A DNA stretch of 43,615 nt from RGIG3009 sp045596745. GTDB taxonomy: Bacteria; Bacillota; Clostridia; Oscillospirales; Acutalibacteraceae. Of this stretch, positions 7,575-15,869 are shown one piece after another. The notes under the pieces are model-generated. The model was given only the letters and a program-made list of their open reading frames with translations, was not told the DNA's origin and made no database searches. Positions within the stretch are counted from its first letter, which is position 1, and every line of letters begins with the position of its first letter. The stretch spans positions 1 to 43,615 of the forward strand of contig JAZODA010000072.1 in NCBI GenBank assembly GCA_045596745.1. The letters are read 5' to 3'. The position numbers and the translations under genes are program-made.

Positions 7575-9494
7575 ATGGAAAACAACAAAGAATTCCAGCC
7601 GTATATTCCTGCCGGTAAAATCACCCCCGAGTTGACGGTAACGTCGATTATTATGGGTGTCATCCTGGCAGTGGTATTCGGTGCCGCGAATGCCTATTTG
7701 GGTCTTCGCGTTGGTATGACCGTGTCGGCTTCGATTCCGGCTGCGGTTATTGCCATGGGCGTAATCCGTGTGATTATGCGCAAAAACTCGATTCTGGAAA
7801 GCAACATCGTGCAGACCATCGGCTCTGCCGGCGAATCGCTGGCTGCCGGCGCCATTTTCACGCTGCCTGCTCTGTTCCTGTGGGCCAGCGAAGGCGTTAT
7901 GGAAAAGCCCGGTATTGTGGAGATTACGCTGATTGCGCTGCTTGGCGGTTTGCTCGGCGTGTTCTTTATGGTTCCGCTGCGCAACGCGCTGATTGTCCGT
8001 GAGCACGGCGTTCTGCCGTATCCGGAAGGACAGGCCTGTGCCGAGGTTATGCTCGCCGGTGAAAAAGGCGGTGCCAACGCTTCCACCGTGTTTACCGGTA
8101 TGGGTTTTGCGGCGCTGTTCAAGTTCATCATTGACGGTCTGAAGATTGTTCCGGGTGAAGTTTCGCTGCAGGGTACCAAGAACACCTATCCCGGTGCTGT
8201 CGGTACGCAGATTTATCCCGCAGTTATGAGCGTCGGTTACATCTGCGGTCCGCGTATTTCTTCCTATATGTTTGCCGGTGGTCTCGTCAGCTGGGTGATT
8301 CTCATTCCGCTGATTGTCATTTTCGGCAGCTCGCTGATTCTGTATCCCGGCACTACCCCCATTGGCGAAATCTTCGCTGCAGACGGTGCCAGCGGTATCT
8401 GGAGTACCTATGTGCGTTACATCGGTGCCGGTGCTTTGGCGGCCGGTGGTATTATCAGCCTGATTAAGTCGCTTCCGCTGATTGTGCGTACGTTCCGCGA
8501 TGCGATTAAAGGCATTTCCATCTCGTCGAAGGCTAGCACCGCCCGCACCGAGCACGATCTCAATATGACCATCGTGCTGAGCGCTATCCTGGTGCTGACA
8601 CTGGCTGTGTGGCTGGTTCCTGCGATTCCCGTTTCCTTTATCGGCGCGGTAATCGTGGTTATTTTCGGTTTCTTCTTTGCGACGGTTTCGTCCCGTATGG
8701 TCGGTCTTGTCGGCAGCAGTAACAACCCTGTTTCGGGCATGGCTATCGCCACGTTGCTCATTGCAACGCTGATTCTCAAGCTCACCGGCGAATCCGGTGC
8801 TACCGGTATGCAGGCGGCTATCGCCATCGGTTCCATCATCTGCATTGTTGCGGCAATTTCCGGCGATACTTCGCAGGATCTTAAGACGGGCTATCTGCTC
8901 GGCGCAACCCCGAAGAAACAGCAGTACGGTGAAATCATCGGTGTTGTGGCGTCGGCGTTTGCCATCGGTGCCACCCTGTATCTGCTCGACAGCGCTTGGG
9001 GCTTCGGTTCCGAGGAACTCGCCGCTCCGCAGGCTACGCTGATGAAGATGGTTATCGAAGGCATCATGGGTGGCAACCTGCCGTGGGGTCTGATTCTCGT
9101 CGGTGTTTGCCTGGCTGTGGTCGTTGAAATCATCGGCATCCCGGTTCTGCCGTTTGCTATCGGTGTGTACCTGCCGGTTCAGCTGAACGCTTGCATTATG
9201 GTCGGTGGTCTGATTCGCTTGTTCGTTGACAAGATCAAGAACGAGGAAAAGAGAAAGACCGCTACCAGCAACGGTATCCTGTTCTGCTCCGGTATGATTG
9301 CCGGTGAAGGCCTTATCGGTATCGTACTCGCACTGCTCGCTGTGTTCGGTATCGGCGAAATGCTGGATCTCTCCGGCGTGCTGAACCTGCCTGTATGGGC
9401 TACCGAAATCGGCAGCTTGGTCGTCTTCGCGCTCATCATCCTGTCCTTGCTGAAGTTCGGTGTGTTCAAGAAAGAAAAGAAAGCACAGGACTAA
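7575..9494 (+). CDS. OPT family oligopeptide transporter
   Basis: A 639-residue, strongly hydrophobic protein with about 14-16 membrane spans. It opens with the family segments around TVTSIIMG and ANAYLGLRVGMTVSASIPAA, followed by the conserved NIVQTIGSAGES (near residue 75) and YPEGQACAE (near 150). OPT proteins of the prokaryotic type import small peptides or metal-chelate conjugates by proton coupling. GGAGG at 7562-7566 with eight bases of spacing selects the ATG at 7575 over the in-frame ATG at 7560. The PqqD-like gene begins one base after the stop codon, implying tight coupling. Substrate unknown. Confidence 0.93.
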   Translation: MENNKEFQPYIPAGKITPELTVTSIIMGVILAVVFGAANAYLGLRVGMTVSASIPAAVIAMGVIRVIMRKNSILESNIVQTIGSAGESLAAGAIFTLPALFLWASEGVMEKPGIVEITLIALLGGLLGVFFMVPLRNALIVREHGVLPYPEGQACAEVMLAGEKGGANASTVFTGMGFAALFKFIIDGLKIVPGEVSLQGTKNTYPGAVGTQIYPAVMSVGYICGPRISSYMFAGGLVSWVILIPLIVIFGSSLILYPGTTPIGEIFAADGASGIWSTYVRYIGAGALAAGGIISLIKSLPLIVRTFRDAIKGISISSKASTARTEHDLNMTIVLSAILVLTLAVWLVPAIPVSFIGAVIVVIFGFFFATVSSRMVGLVGSSNNPVSGMAIATLLIATLILKLTGESGATGMQAAIAIGSIICIVAAISGDTSQDLKTGYLLGATPKKQQYGEIIGVVASAFAIGATLYLLDSAWGFGSEELAAPQATLMKMVIEGIMGGNLPWGLILVGVCLAVVVEIIGIPVLPFAIGVYLPVQLNACIMVGGLIRLFVDKIKNEEKRKTATSNGILFCSGMIAGEGLIGIVLALLAVFGIGEMLDLSGVLNLPVWATEIGSLVVFALIILSLLKFGVFKKEKKAQD

Positions 9495-9495
9495 G

Positions 9496-9858
9496 ATGAA
9501 GAAAAAGAAGATTATCATTCCTCAAAACTACCTCGAACGGATTCCGGCGCGTCCGGAGTCCATTCGTTGGAGCAAAAACGAGGAAGGTATCGTAACGCTG
9601 GAAATTGAAAACAAAGGCTGGGTAAACCGCATTGCGCAGGTGTGCTTCGGTCGTCCGCGCATCAGTTACGTTCATCTAGACAAGATGGGAAGCTTTGTGT
9701 GGCCGCTTTTGGACGGCAACACCTCCATCACCGAACTCGGCAAAGCTGTCGATGAACATTTCGGGGAAGAGGCTCATCCGCTGTACGAACGACTGGCACG
9801 GTATTTTCAGATCCTGGACAGCTATGGCTTTATCACCTGGAACGATAACGCCGGATAA
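9496..9858 (+). CDS. PqqD-like (RRE-fold) small protein
   Basis: A 120-residue protein. The first 35 residues are basic (a Lys run directly after the start) and the rest fits the PqqD superfamily: a beta hairpin, then LDKMGSFVWPLLDG (about 67-80), ITELGKAVDEHFGEE and a final helix with RLARYFQILDSYGFI. PqqD domains are winged-helix peptide-binding modules, known as RiPP recognition elements when partnered with radical SAM or other maturases. No such enzyme lies nearby. The gene directly follows the OPT transporter and ends at a terminator, so the pair forms its own operon. A role in handling peptides for the transporter is an inference from this linkage only. Confidence 0.8.
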   Translation: MKKKKIIIPQNYLERIPARPESIRWSKNEEGIVTLEIENKGWVNRIAQVCFGRPRISYVHLDKMGSFVWPLLDGNTSITELGKAVDEHFGEEAHPLYERLARYFQILDSYGFITWNDNAG

Positions 9859-9866
9859 TGAATACG

Positions 9867-9902
9867 AAAACGTGGACGTTCTGCTGAGCGTCCACGTTTT
9901 TC
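9867..9902 (+). terminator. Terminator of the OPT-PqqD operon
   Basis: Stem ACGTGGACG (9870-9878) and CGTCCACGT (9889-9897), extended by flanking A/T pairs, followed by a T-run. Confidence 0.9.
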
Positions 9903-9931
9903 TTGACTTTTTCAGCACGGTTTTGTATACT
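9903..9931 (+). promoter_or_regulatory. Promoter for the 175-residue membrane protein gene
   Basis: TTGACT (9903-9908), 17-nt spacer, TATACT (9926-9931), 33 bases before the ATG and immediately after the preceding terminator. Confidence 0.82.
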
Positions 9932-9964
9932 ACATAATATAAAAAGGGGAAAGTAGGGGTTAGT

Positions 9965-10492
9965 ATGAGCGAATTCGAACGTCGCGAAAATGTATTTACC
10001 GGTATCATAGGTGCTTTTTTGTTCTCCCTTGTTGGTGGCGTGCTGTGGTATGTTTTGTATCAGATTGGTTATCTTGCCGGTATCAGTGCTATCGTCGGTG
10101 TTGTATGTGCTATTAAAGGTTATTCCTTCTTCGCAAAAGTCGAAAGCAAAAAAGGCGTCATTATTTCTGCCATAATCGCCTTGGCTGTCATCGTTATCGC
10201 TTGGTATTTCTGCCTGTCCAACGACCTGTACGTTGCTTGCCAGGAATGGTATGCTGTTGGCGAAATCGATTACTGTCCGACGTTCTTTGAGTGCGTTCGT
10301 TCTGCCTATCAGTTCCTGGAGGAGCCGGAAGTTGCCGATGCCTATTTCAAAGATCTCGGTATTGGTATGGTACTTGGTATTTTGGGCTGTGCCGGTAGCG
10401 TTATTACCGCGTTTAAAAAAGCCGGTGCGCCGAAGACCGAGGTTGAGCCTCAAGTCATTCCGCAACCTACTGCCGAAGAGGAAAATGTCTGA
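9965..10492 (+). CDS. Four-helix integral membrane protein, unknown function
   Basis: A 175-residue protein with four hydrophobic segments at roughly residues 12-32, 35-52, 60-82 and 132-150. Between the third and fourth helices is an exposed loop of about 50 residues with several Cys and acidic residues (DYCPTFFEC). The tail is Pro/Glu-rich and probably cytoplasmic. I cannot name the family. The gene is monocistronic, with its own strong promoter and terminator, so it is regulated independently of its neighbours. Confidence 0.82.
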   Translation: MSEFERRENVFTGIIGAFLFSLVGGVLWYVLYQIGYLAGISAIVGVVCAIKGYSFFAKVESKKGVIISAIIALAVIVIAWYFCLSNDLYVACQEWYAVGEIDYCPTFFECVRSAYQFLEEPEVADAYFKDLGIGMVLGILGCAGSVITAFKKAGAPKTEVEPQVIPQPTAEEENV

Positions 10493-10507
10493 GATATCTC
10501 AACAGAT

Positions 10508-10542
10508 AAAACCGATGATCTTGCCGGGTCATCGGTTTTTTT
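10508..10542 (+). terminator. Terminator after the membrane protein gene
   Basis: Stem ACCGATGA (10511-10518) and TCATCGGT (10529-10536) with a 10-nt loop and a run of T to 10542. Confidence 0.88.
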
Positions 10543-10569
10543 GCATCTTTCGGGGCATACTTGTTATAT
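10541..10569 (+). promoter_or_regulatory. Candidate promoter for the ferritin-like gene
   Basis: TTGCAT (10541-10546), 17-nt spacer, TTATAT (10564-10569), 22 bases before the ATG. It abuts the previous terminator. Confidence 0.6.
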
Positions 10570-10591
10570 CAACAGAAAGGATGAGGTGTGT

Positions 10592-11026
10592 ATGGTAGAA
10601 CAAGATACCGTGAAGCTGCTGCGCGAATGCGATGCCGGTGTCAAGATGGGCGTTACTTCCATCGACGACGTGCGCGAATACGTGTACTCACAGGAATTCA
10701 AGAAATTGCTGGTCGACTGCAAGCGAGCGCACGAAAAGCTTGGCGAAGAAATCCAGGAGTTGCTTGACAAATATCATGACGAGGGGAAGAATCCCAATCC
10801 CATCGCCAAAAGTATGTCGTGGATGAAAACGAACATCAAACTGATTGTCGACGAATCCGACGGGACTATCGCTGATTTGATGACCGATGGATGCAATATG
10901 GGTGTCAAATCTCTCAACCGCTATCTCAACGAATATAAAGCCGCAGATGAAGTTTCCAAGGACATCGCCAAGCGCTTGATTAATCTCGAGGAACGGCTGG
11001 CAATCGACATCCGCTGTTATTTGTAA
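10592..11026 (+). CDS. Helical-bundle protein resembling ferritin-like DUF2383-type proteins
   Basis: A 144-residue soluble, all-helical protein with no membrane segment or signal peptide. Four amphipathic helices can be drawn at about residues 3-16, 23-55, 65-108 and 115-140. The helix spacing and residues such as ECDAGVKMG, HEKLGEEI and DLMTDGCNMG recall ferritin-like four-helix proteins of the DUF2383/PA2169 type. I cannot see a clear pair of ExxH metal motifs, so metal binding is uncertain. The start follows AAGGATGAGG. It is flanked by its own promoter and terminator. The family assignment is tentative. Confidence 0.7.
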   Translation: MVEQDTVKLLRECDAGVKMGVTSIDDVREYVYSQEFKKLLVDCKRAHEKLGEEIQELLDKYHDEGKNPNPIAKSMSWMKTNIKLIVDESDGTIADLMTDGCNMGVKSLNRYLNEYKAADEVSKDIAKRLINLEERLAIDIRCYL

Positions 11027-11041
11027 AAATCACACCATTTT

Positions 11042-11073
11042 GACCACTGTTTTTCGAAACAGTGGTCTTATTT
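11042..11073 (+). terminator. Terminator after the helical-bundle gene
   Basis: Perfect 11-bp stem GACCACTGTTT (11042-11052) and AAACAGTGGTC (11057-11067) with a TTCG tetraloop, then TTATTTT. Confidence 0.9.
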
Positions 11074-11115
11074 TGCTCTGAAACTCGTTGATTTTGACTT
11101 CTTTCGATAAAAGAA

Positions 11116-11144
11116 TTGAAAAATACGCATGCGCCGTATACAAT
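11116..11144 (+). promoter_or_regulatory. Promoter for the first Gfo/Idh/MocA gene
   Basis: TTGAAA (11116-11121), 17-nt spacer, TACAAT (11139-11144), 26 bases before the ATG at 11171. Confidence 0.7.
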
Positions 11145-11170
11145 AAAGAAAAAGCGTTGAGGTGATAACT

Positions 11171-12454
11171 ATGAAACAATTGACAGCTGCATTAGTCGGT
11201 GCAGGTAACCGCGGTTGCGTATATGCCGATTACTCTTTGGATGAACCCGGTGAACTGAAAATCATCGCCGTGGTAGACCCCGATGACATCCACCGTGAAG
11301 AAGCGGGAGATCGGTATTCTCTGCCCGCATCTATGCGGTTTTCCGACCTGGATGATTTCTTGGCGAAAAAGATTGACTGCGATTTTGTCATCAACGCTAC
11401 GATGGATCAGCAGCATTACATAACTGCTAAGAAACTGCTGCAGGCCGGTTATAATATGCAGCTTGAAAAGCCCATTGTCAACAACCGTGAGGAGCTACTC
11501 GAACTGCAACAGCTGACCCGTGAAATGGGTGTAAAGGTAAACGTTTGTCACGTGCTGCGGTATACACCGTTTTTCAAGCGTGTCAAACAATTAATCCTTG
11601 ACGATGTCATCGGTCGCATTATGACGATGGAAATGAACGAACACGTGTGGATTGCGCATTTCCTGGATTCCTATGTCCGCGGTAAATGGAACAGTGAAGA
11701 AAAGTGCGGCAGCAGCTTTTTGCTGGCAAAATCCTGCCACGATATGGACCTCGCTTGCTGGCTGAACAACACGACCAAGCCGGTTCGTGTCAGCAGTATC
11801 GGTAGTCGTTCGCAGTTTATCCCCGAAAACGCTCCCGAGGGTGCTACCGAATTCTGCTACAACTGTCCGCATAACGATACCTGCCTGTATTCCGCACAGA
11901 AAGTGCATCTGGAGTTCGACTCGCTGCCGTTCCAGACCTGGATGGATATGGGCAAGCCCATCGACCAGATTACCAAAGAAGAAAAAGCCGCGTGGCTTAC
12001 GCACAACATTTACGGTCGTTGTGCCTACAACTGTGGCGGTGACATCAACGACCGTCAGACGGTAAACATCGAATTCGAAAACGGTTCGCTGGCTTCCTTT
12101 ACGATGGTGGGCGGTTCCAGCAAAGCCGGTCGGTATCTGCATATCGTCGGTACCAAGGGTGAAATCGAAGGTTTCCTGGAAGACGGCAAGTTCACGCTCC
12201 GCACCTTTGACCGCAGCGGCGATCGTTTCACCTACGACGAGGAACTCATCGATATCAACACCGAAATCCATTCCAAATCGGCATTTGGTGGTCACGCCGG
12301 CGGTGACTACGCCATTATGCACGAGCTTGTACGCTTCTTCAACGGCGATAACAGCTCGGTGTCCATCACCAGCATCGACGATTCCATCAACAGCCACTTG
12401 GTTGTGTATGCTGCCGAAGACAGCATCAAGACTCGGAAAACCATTGAGATTTAA
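11171..12454 (+). CDS. Gfo/Idh/MocA family oxidoreductase, copy 1
   Basis: A 427-residue NAD(P)-dependent oxidoreductase. The Rossmann start is ALVGAGNRG (about residues 6-14). The family signature EKPIVNN lies near 98, with Lys as a typical catalytic residue. The C-terminal alpha/beta domain contains SCHDMDLACWL (near 190) and a Cys-rich segment FCYNCPHNDTCLYSA (near 232), seen in one subfamily of these enzymes, where it may bind metal. Members oxidise or reduce sugars, cyclitols or their glycosides. The ATG at 11171 follows GAGGTGAT. A close paralogue follows 110 nt downstream, so this is half of a tandem duplication. Substrate not deducible, but the GH36 enzyme two genes on suggests a glycoside. 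Confidence 0.9.
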   Translation: MKQLTAALVGAGNRGCVYADYSLDEPGELKIIAVVDPDDIHREEAGDRYSLPASMRFSDLDDFLAKKIDCDFVINATMDQQHYITAKKLLQAGYNMQLEKPIVNNREELLELQQLTREMGVKVNVCHVLRYTPFFKRVKQLILDDVIGRIMTMEMNEHVWIAHFLDSYVRGKWNSEEKCGSSFLLAKSCHDMDLACWLNNTTKPVRVSSIGSRSQFIPENAPEGATEFCYNCPHNDTCLYSAQKVHLEFDSLPFQTWMDMGKPIDQITKEEKAAWLTHNIYGRCAYNCGGDINDRQTVNIEFENGSLASFTMVGGSSKAGRYLHIVGTKGEIEGFLEDGKFTLRTFDRSGDRFTYDEELIDINTEIHSKSAFGGHAGGDYAIMHELVRFFNGDNSSVSITSIDDSINSHLVVYAAEDSIKTRKTIEI

Positions 12455-12494
12455 AGGTGAGACAGGTGTCGGATTTTCCAAGAAAAATGTCTGT

Positions 12495-12525
12495 TTGAAC
12501 CTTAATTTCGTAAAAAAGTTATGCT
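12495..12525 (+). promoter_or_regulatory. Weak promoter candidate for the second Gfo/Idh/MocA gene
   Basis: TTGAAC (12495-12500) and TATGCT (12520-12525) with a longer than usual 19-nt spacer. No terminator separates the two paralogues, so read-through from copy 1 is equally likely. Confidence 0.35.
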
Positions 12526-12564
12526 AAAATGAACTCACAACAAATCGTCAAGGAGGGCGTTGTT

Positions 12565-13848
12565 ATGAAAAAATTGACTGCCGCTTTGGTGGGTGCCGGT
12601 AACCGTGGATGCGTATATTCCAACTACTCTTTGGTCGCTCCCGAGGAACTGCAGATTGTCGCTGTTGTTGACCCCGATGATGTTCACCGCACAGAAGCCG
12701 CGACCAAATATGGTGTTGCACCCGAAAACCGCTTCACCAATGTCGATGATTTCCTCGCCGCCAAAATTGACTGCGATTTTGTCATCAACGCCACGATGGA
12801 TCCGCAGCACTACGAGACCGCGTCCAAACTGATGAAGGCAAAGTACGATATGCTGCTGGAAAAGCCCATCGTCAACAACCGTGAAGAGTTGCTCGACCTT
12901 CAGCGTCTGGCACACGAGAACGGTGTGCGTGTCAACGTTTGCCACGTGCTGCGTTACACGCCGTATTTCAAGCGCGTCAAGGAGCTTATCAACAACGATG
13001 CCATCGGTCGCATTATGACGATTGAAATGAACGAGCACGTGTGGATTGCCCACTTTATCGATTCGTTCGTTCGCGGCAAGTGGAGCAACGAGGCCAAGTG
13101 CGGCAGTAGCTTCCTGCTGCAGAAATCCTGCCACGATATGGACCTTGCTTGCTGGCTCAACAACGCCGCCAAACCGGTTCGCGTCTCCAGCTTGGGCAGC
13201 CGCGCGCAGTTCATTCCTGAGAACGCGCCCGAGGGTGCAACCGAATTCTGCTACAACTGCCCGCATAACGACACGTGCCTGTACTCTGCGCAGAAGATTC
13301 ACCTGGAGTTCGACTCGCTGCCGTTCCAGACCTGGATGGATATGGGCAAGCCCATCGACCAGATTACCAAAGAGGAAAAAGCCGAGTGGCTCAAGCACAA
13401 CACCTATGGTCGTTGCGCTTACAACAGCGGCGGCGATATCAACGATCGTCAGACCGTGAACATCGAGTTCGACAACGGCTCGCTGGTTTCCTTTACGATG
13501 GTGGGTGCTACCTGTAAAGCGGGTCGCTATCTGCATATCATCGGCACCAAGGGTGAAATCGAAGGTTTCCTGGAAGACGGCAAGTTCACGCTTCGCACCT
13601 TTGACCGCAGCGGTGATCGCTTTACCTACGATGAGGAACTTATCGATGTGAACGCCGAAATCCGTTCCAGCTCCAACTATGCCGGTCACGCGGGCGGTGA
13701 CTACGCCATTATGTACGAGCTGGTACGCTACTTCAACGGTGATAACAGCTCGGTGTCCATCACCAGCATTGACGATTCCATCAACAGCCATTTGGTGGTA
13801 TACGCTGCAGGCGAAAGCATCAAGCGCAAGGAAACCGTCGAACTGTAA
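12565..13848 (+). CDS. Gfo/Idh/MocA family oxidoreductase, copy 2
   Basis: A 427-residue protein of exactly the same length as copy 1 and roughly 85 percent identical by eye. It carries the same Rossmann ALVGAGNRG, EKPIVNN, SCHDMDLACWL and FCYNCPHNDTCLYSA segments. Long stretches are also nearly identical at DNA level (for example 13270-13380 against 11885-11995), suggesting recent duplication or gene conversion. Differences cluster in the first 90 residues and near residues 305-315 and 360-370, so cofactor-side or substrate-side specificity may differ. The ATG at 12565 follows AAGGAGGG; the frame is open 12 codons upstream without a ribosome site. It ends at a strong terminator. Confidence 0.9.
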   Translation: MKKLTAALVGAGNRGCVYSNYSLVAPEELQIVAVVDPDDVHRTEAATKYGVAPENRFTNVDDFLAAKIDCDFVINATMDPQHYETASKLMKAKYDMLLEKPIVNNREELLDLQRLAHENGVRVNVCHVLRYTPYFKRVKELINNDAIGRIMTIEMNEHVWIAHFIDSFVRGKWSNEAKCGSSFLLQKSCHDMDLACWLNNAAKPVRVSSLGSRAQFIPENAPEGATEFCYNCPHNDTCLYSAQKIHLEFDSLPFQTWMDMGKPIDQITKEEKAEWLKHNTYGRCAYNSGGDINDRQTVNIEFDNGSLVSFTMVGATCKAGRYLHIIGTKGEIEGFLEDGKFTLRTFDRSGDRFTYDEELIDVNAEIRSSSNYAGHAGGDYAIMYELVRYFNGDNSSVSITSIDDSINSHLVVYAAGESIKRKETVEL

Positions 13849-13857
13849 ATAACGAAT

Positions 13858-13899
13858 AACGACCGTGATGTTTTTGTATGACATCACGGTCGTTTTTTG
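13858..13899 (+). terminator. Terminator after the Gfo/Idh/MocA pair
   Basis: Perfect stem AACGACCGTGATG (13858-13870) and CATCACGGTCGTT (13882-13894), loop of 11 nt, followed by T's. Confidence 0.92.
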
Positions 13900-13900
13900 C

Positions 13901-13929
13901 TTGACACACCATTCGTTCCGCGGTATGAT
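13901..13929 (+). promoter_or_regulatory. Consensus promoter for the GH36 gene
   Basis: TTGACA (13901-13906), 17-nt spacer, TATGAT (13924-13929), 27 bases before the ATG. It is close to the ideal vegetative consensus. Confidence 0.85.
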
Positions 13930-13955
13930 TCTATTGAAACCGGAGGTGCAAACTT

Positions 13956-15827
13956 ATGGATTTGTTTGAGAAAAATACCAGTTACGATTGGTGGCGCGTT
14001 ATCACCGATAACGGTGATTTGCGCGGCAACGCCGATTTTAACGGCGATACCGCTTCGTTTTCCGATGGTCGCTGCACATTAAGCAGTGTTGTCACCTCGG
14101 ATGAGAGCGGTGTATATTCCCGTTGTGATACCATTAAAAACGTTTCCGGGGATACGGCTTACATTTCCTGTGCCAATATGCGTTTTGTGCTGGATGGCGG
14201 CGAATACGACGTCTATACGCAGTATAACGCTTGGCAAAATGAAAGCTGTGGTATGTGGCAGCCGCTGAACACCGAGGTGGAAGCACGTACCGAAAGCTTT
14301 CGCACCTCCTGGGCGAGCGCACCGTTTGTGGCGTTGTGGAACAAGCAGACCGAACGCGGTCTGGCGTTCCATTTGCTGCCCGATTGCTCCTGGCGTATCT
14401 CGGTGCGTCGCGTACCGCTTCCCGGCGAAAACAGCCAGATTGTGGTGGAACTGGGTCCCGAATATTGCGGCTTAAATCTGCAACTGGGCAGCGGGGAAGA
14501 GCTGGCGCTTCCCGAGGTACTGTATTATGAAATTCACAACCGCACCGATCTTGACTGCTGGCGTTTGCACCGTTATTGCCACCGTCGCTGGCCGCGTCTG
14601 TCGATGCCGGTCATCTATAACAGCTGGATGTATCGATTTGACCAAGTAAATTACGATGTCATCCATTCGCAAATTGGAAAAGCAGCAGAACTGGGCGCTG
14701 AATACTTTGTCATCGATGCCGGATGGTTCGGTCACAACACCAGTTGGTCGACGGCTGTGGGTGATTGGCAGGAGAATGAAAACGCCGCGTTCTGCGGACG
14801 ACTCATCGAAATCGCCGAAGAAGTGCGCCGTCACAACATGAAGTTCGGCTTGTGGTTTGAACCGGAACGCGCTTCCGTGGCGGCCAACGCCCCCAAAGAG
14901 CATCCTGAGTTCTATCTCCGCGACAACGACGAATGGTGCTTCTTGGATTTTGCCAATCCCGAAGCCTGCGACTATATGCTGGAGATTCTGACGGAACAGC
15001 TTAAAAAATACGACATCAAATTCGTCAAGTTCGATTTCAACGCCGATTTGGTGTTCGATAAACGTCGTACGGCATTTATGGATTACTTCCGTGGGTATCG
15101 CGCGTTCTTGCGCCGTCTCAAAGAGCGTTTCCCGGACTTGTACATCGAGAACTGTGCTTCCGGCGGCGAGCGCACCAATCTGACGAACCTGGCCGATTTC
15201 GGCAGCTTCTGGCCTTCGGACTGCCAGAGTCCGTATGTCGGATTGCGCATCATCAAAGACTCCATCAAACGGCTTCCGCCGCAGGTGCTGGAACGCTGGG
15301 TGGTTATCCAATCGCTTGCGGAATTCAAGCCTGCCTACGGCGCTTCTTCAGCAGATAAGCTGATTGCCTGTGCAGACGGTATTTGGGATCATCTGTCGGG
15401 CGTACATCGTTCGTTTATGGAAGGCTTTATGACCGGTGGACCTATCGGCTTCAGCTGTGATCTCAATGCACTGTCGGACGATGCTTTTGACTGGCTCAAG
15501 CAGTACGTTGCCAATTTCAAAGCAGAGCGTCAGTTCTGGCAGACTGCCGAGTGTCGCATCCTCGCCGAGACCGATTCCGTGCTGGTGCTTCAGTACAGCG
15601 ACCCCGCATATCGCCGTGTACGGCTTCAGGTCATCACCGAACGCGTTGCCCAGTCACGCATCCGCGTCTATCCGAAACTGCCCGAAACGGGCGTTTACAG
15701 CCTTGAAAACGGCAACGCCGTCACCGCTGTGGAGTTAATGCAAAACGGTCTGACTGTGGAGCAGGCGAGAGACTACCGCGCTGCCAACTATCGGATGCAG
15801 GAAATCGTGCTGAATATCACAGAATAA
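13956..15827 (+). CDS. GH36-type alpha-galactosidase-like glycoside hydrolase
   Basis: A 623-residue cytoplasmic protein (no signal peptide). An N-terminal beta-sandwich (about 1-210) precedes a TIM barrel. The barrel contains FVIDAGWFG (about 250), LWFEPERAS (about 300), the nucleophile strand KFDFNAD (about 358-364), CASGGER (about 401) and WPSDCQSP with the presumed acid/base Asp (about 420). A small C-terminal beta domain ends the protein. This order is that of GH36 alpha-galactosidases and related clan-D enzymes. It is about 100 residues shorter than typical bacterial members and the acid/base surroundings differ from the usual SDDTD form, so specificity may not be plain alpha-galactoside. 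GGAGGTG precedes the ATG. It has its own promoter and terminator but follows the two oxidoreductases. Confidence 0.85.
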   Translation: MDLFEKNTSYDWWRVITDNGDLRGNADFNGDTASFSDGRCTLSSVVTSDESGVYSRCDTIKNVSGDTAYISCANMRFVLDGGEYDVYTQYNAWQNESCGMWQPLNTEVEARTESFRTSWASAPFVALWNKQTERGLAFHLLPDCSWRISVRRVPLPGENSQIVVELGPEYCGLNLQLGSGEELALPEVLYYEIHNRTDLDCWRLHRYCHRRWPRLSMPVIYNSWMYRFDQVNYDVIHSQIGKAAELGAEYFVIDAGWFGHNTSWSTAVGDWQENENAAFCGRLIEIAEEVRRHNMKFGLWFEPERASVAANAPKEHPEFYLRDNDEWCFLDFANPEACDYMLEILTEQLKKYDIKFVKFDFNADLVFDKRRTAFMDYFRGYRAFLRRLKERFPDLYIENCASGGERTNLTNLADFGSFWPSDCQSPYVGLRIIKDSIKRLPPQVLERWVVIQSLAEFKPAYGASSADKLIACADGIWDHLSGVHRSFMEGFMTGGPIGFSCDLNALSDDAFDWLKQYVANFKAERQFWQTAECRILAETDSVLVLQYSDPAYRRVRLQVITERVAQSRIRVYPKLPETGVYSLENGNAVTAVELMQNGLTVEQARDYRAANYRMQEIVLNITE

Positions 15828-15828
15828 G

Positions 15829-15860
15829 AAAAACGCCCGCTCGGTTGAGCGGGCGTTTTG
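15829..15860. terminator. Bidirectional terminator between GH36 and the Cys-rich protein gene
   Basis: Stem AAAACGCCCGCTC (ending 15842) and GAGCGGGCGTTTT (15847-15859) with loop GGTT. It serves the convergent genes on both sides. Confidence 0.9.
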
Positions 15861-15869
15861 TTTAGCATA

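Noticed and set aside
7461..9518. 685-codon open frame antisense to the OPT transporter
   Set aside because: It is rich in His, Gln, Asn, Arg and Thr, as expected from the complement of a Gly/Ile/Val-rich membrane protein gene. It has no ribosome site or family resemblance and overlaps a certain gene.
12535..13887. 450-codon antisense frame across the second Gfo/Idh/MocA gene
   Set aside because: A similar antisense frame exists opposite copy 1, so it is a by-product of the coding strand. It has no promoter or start signal.
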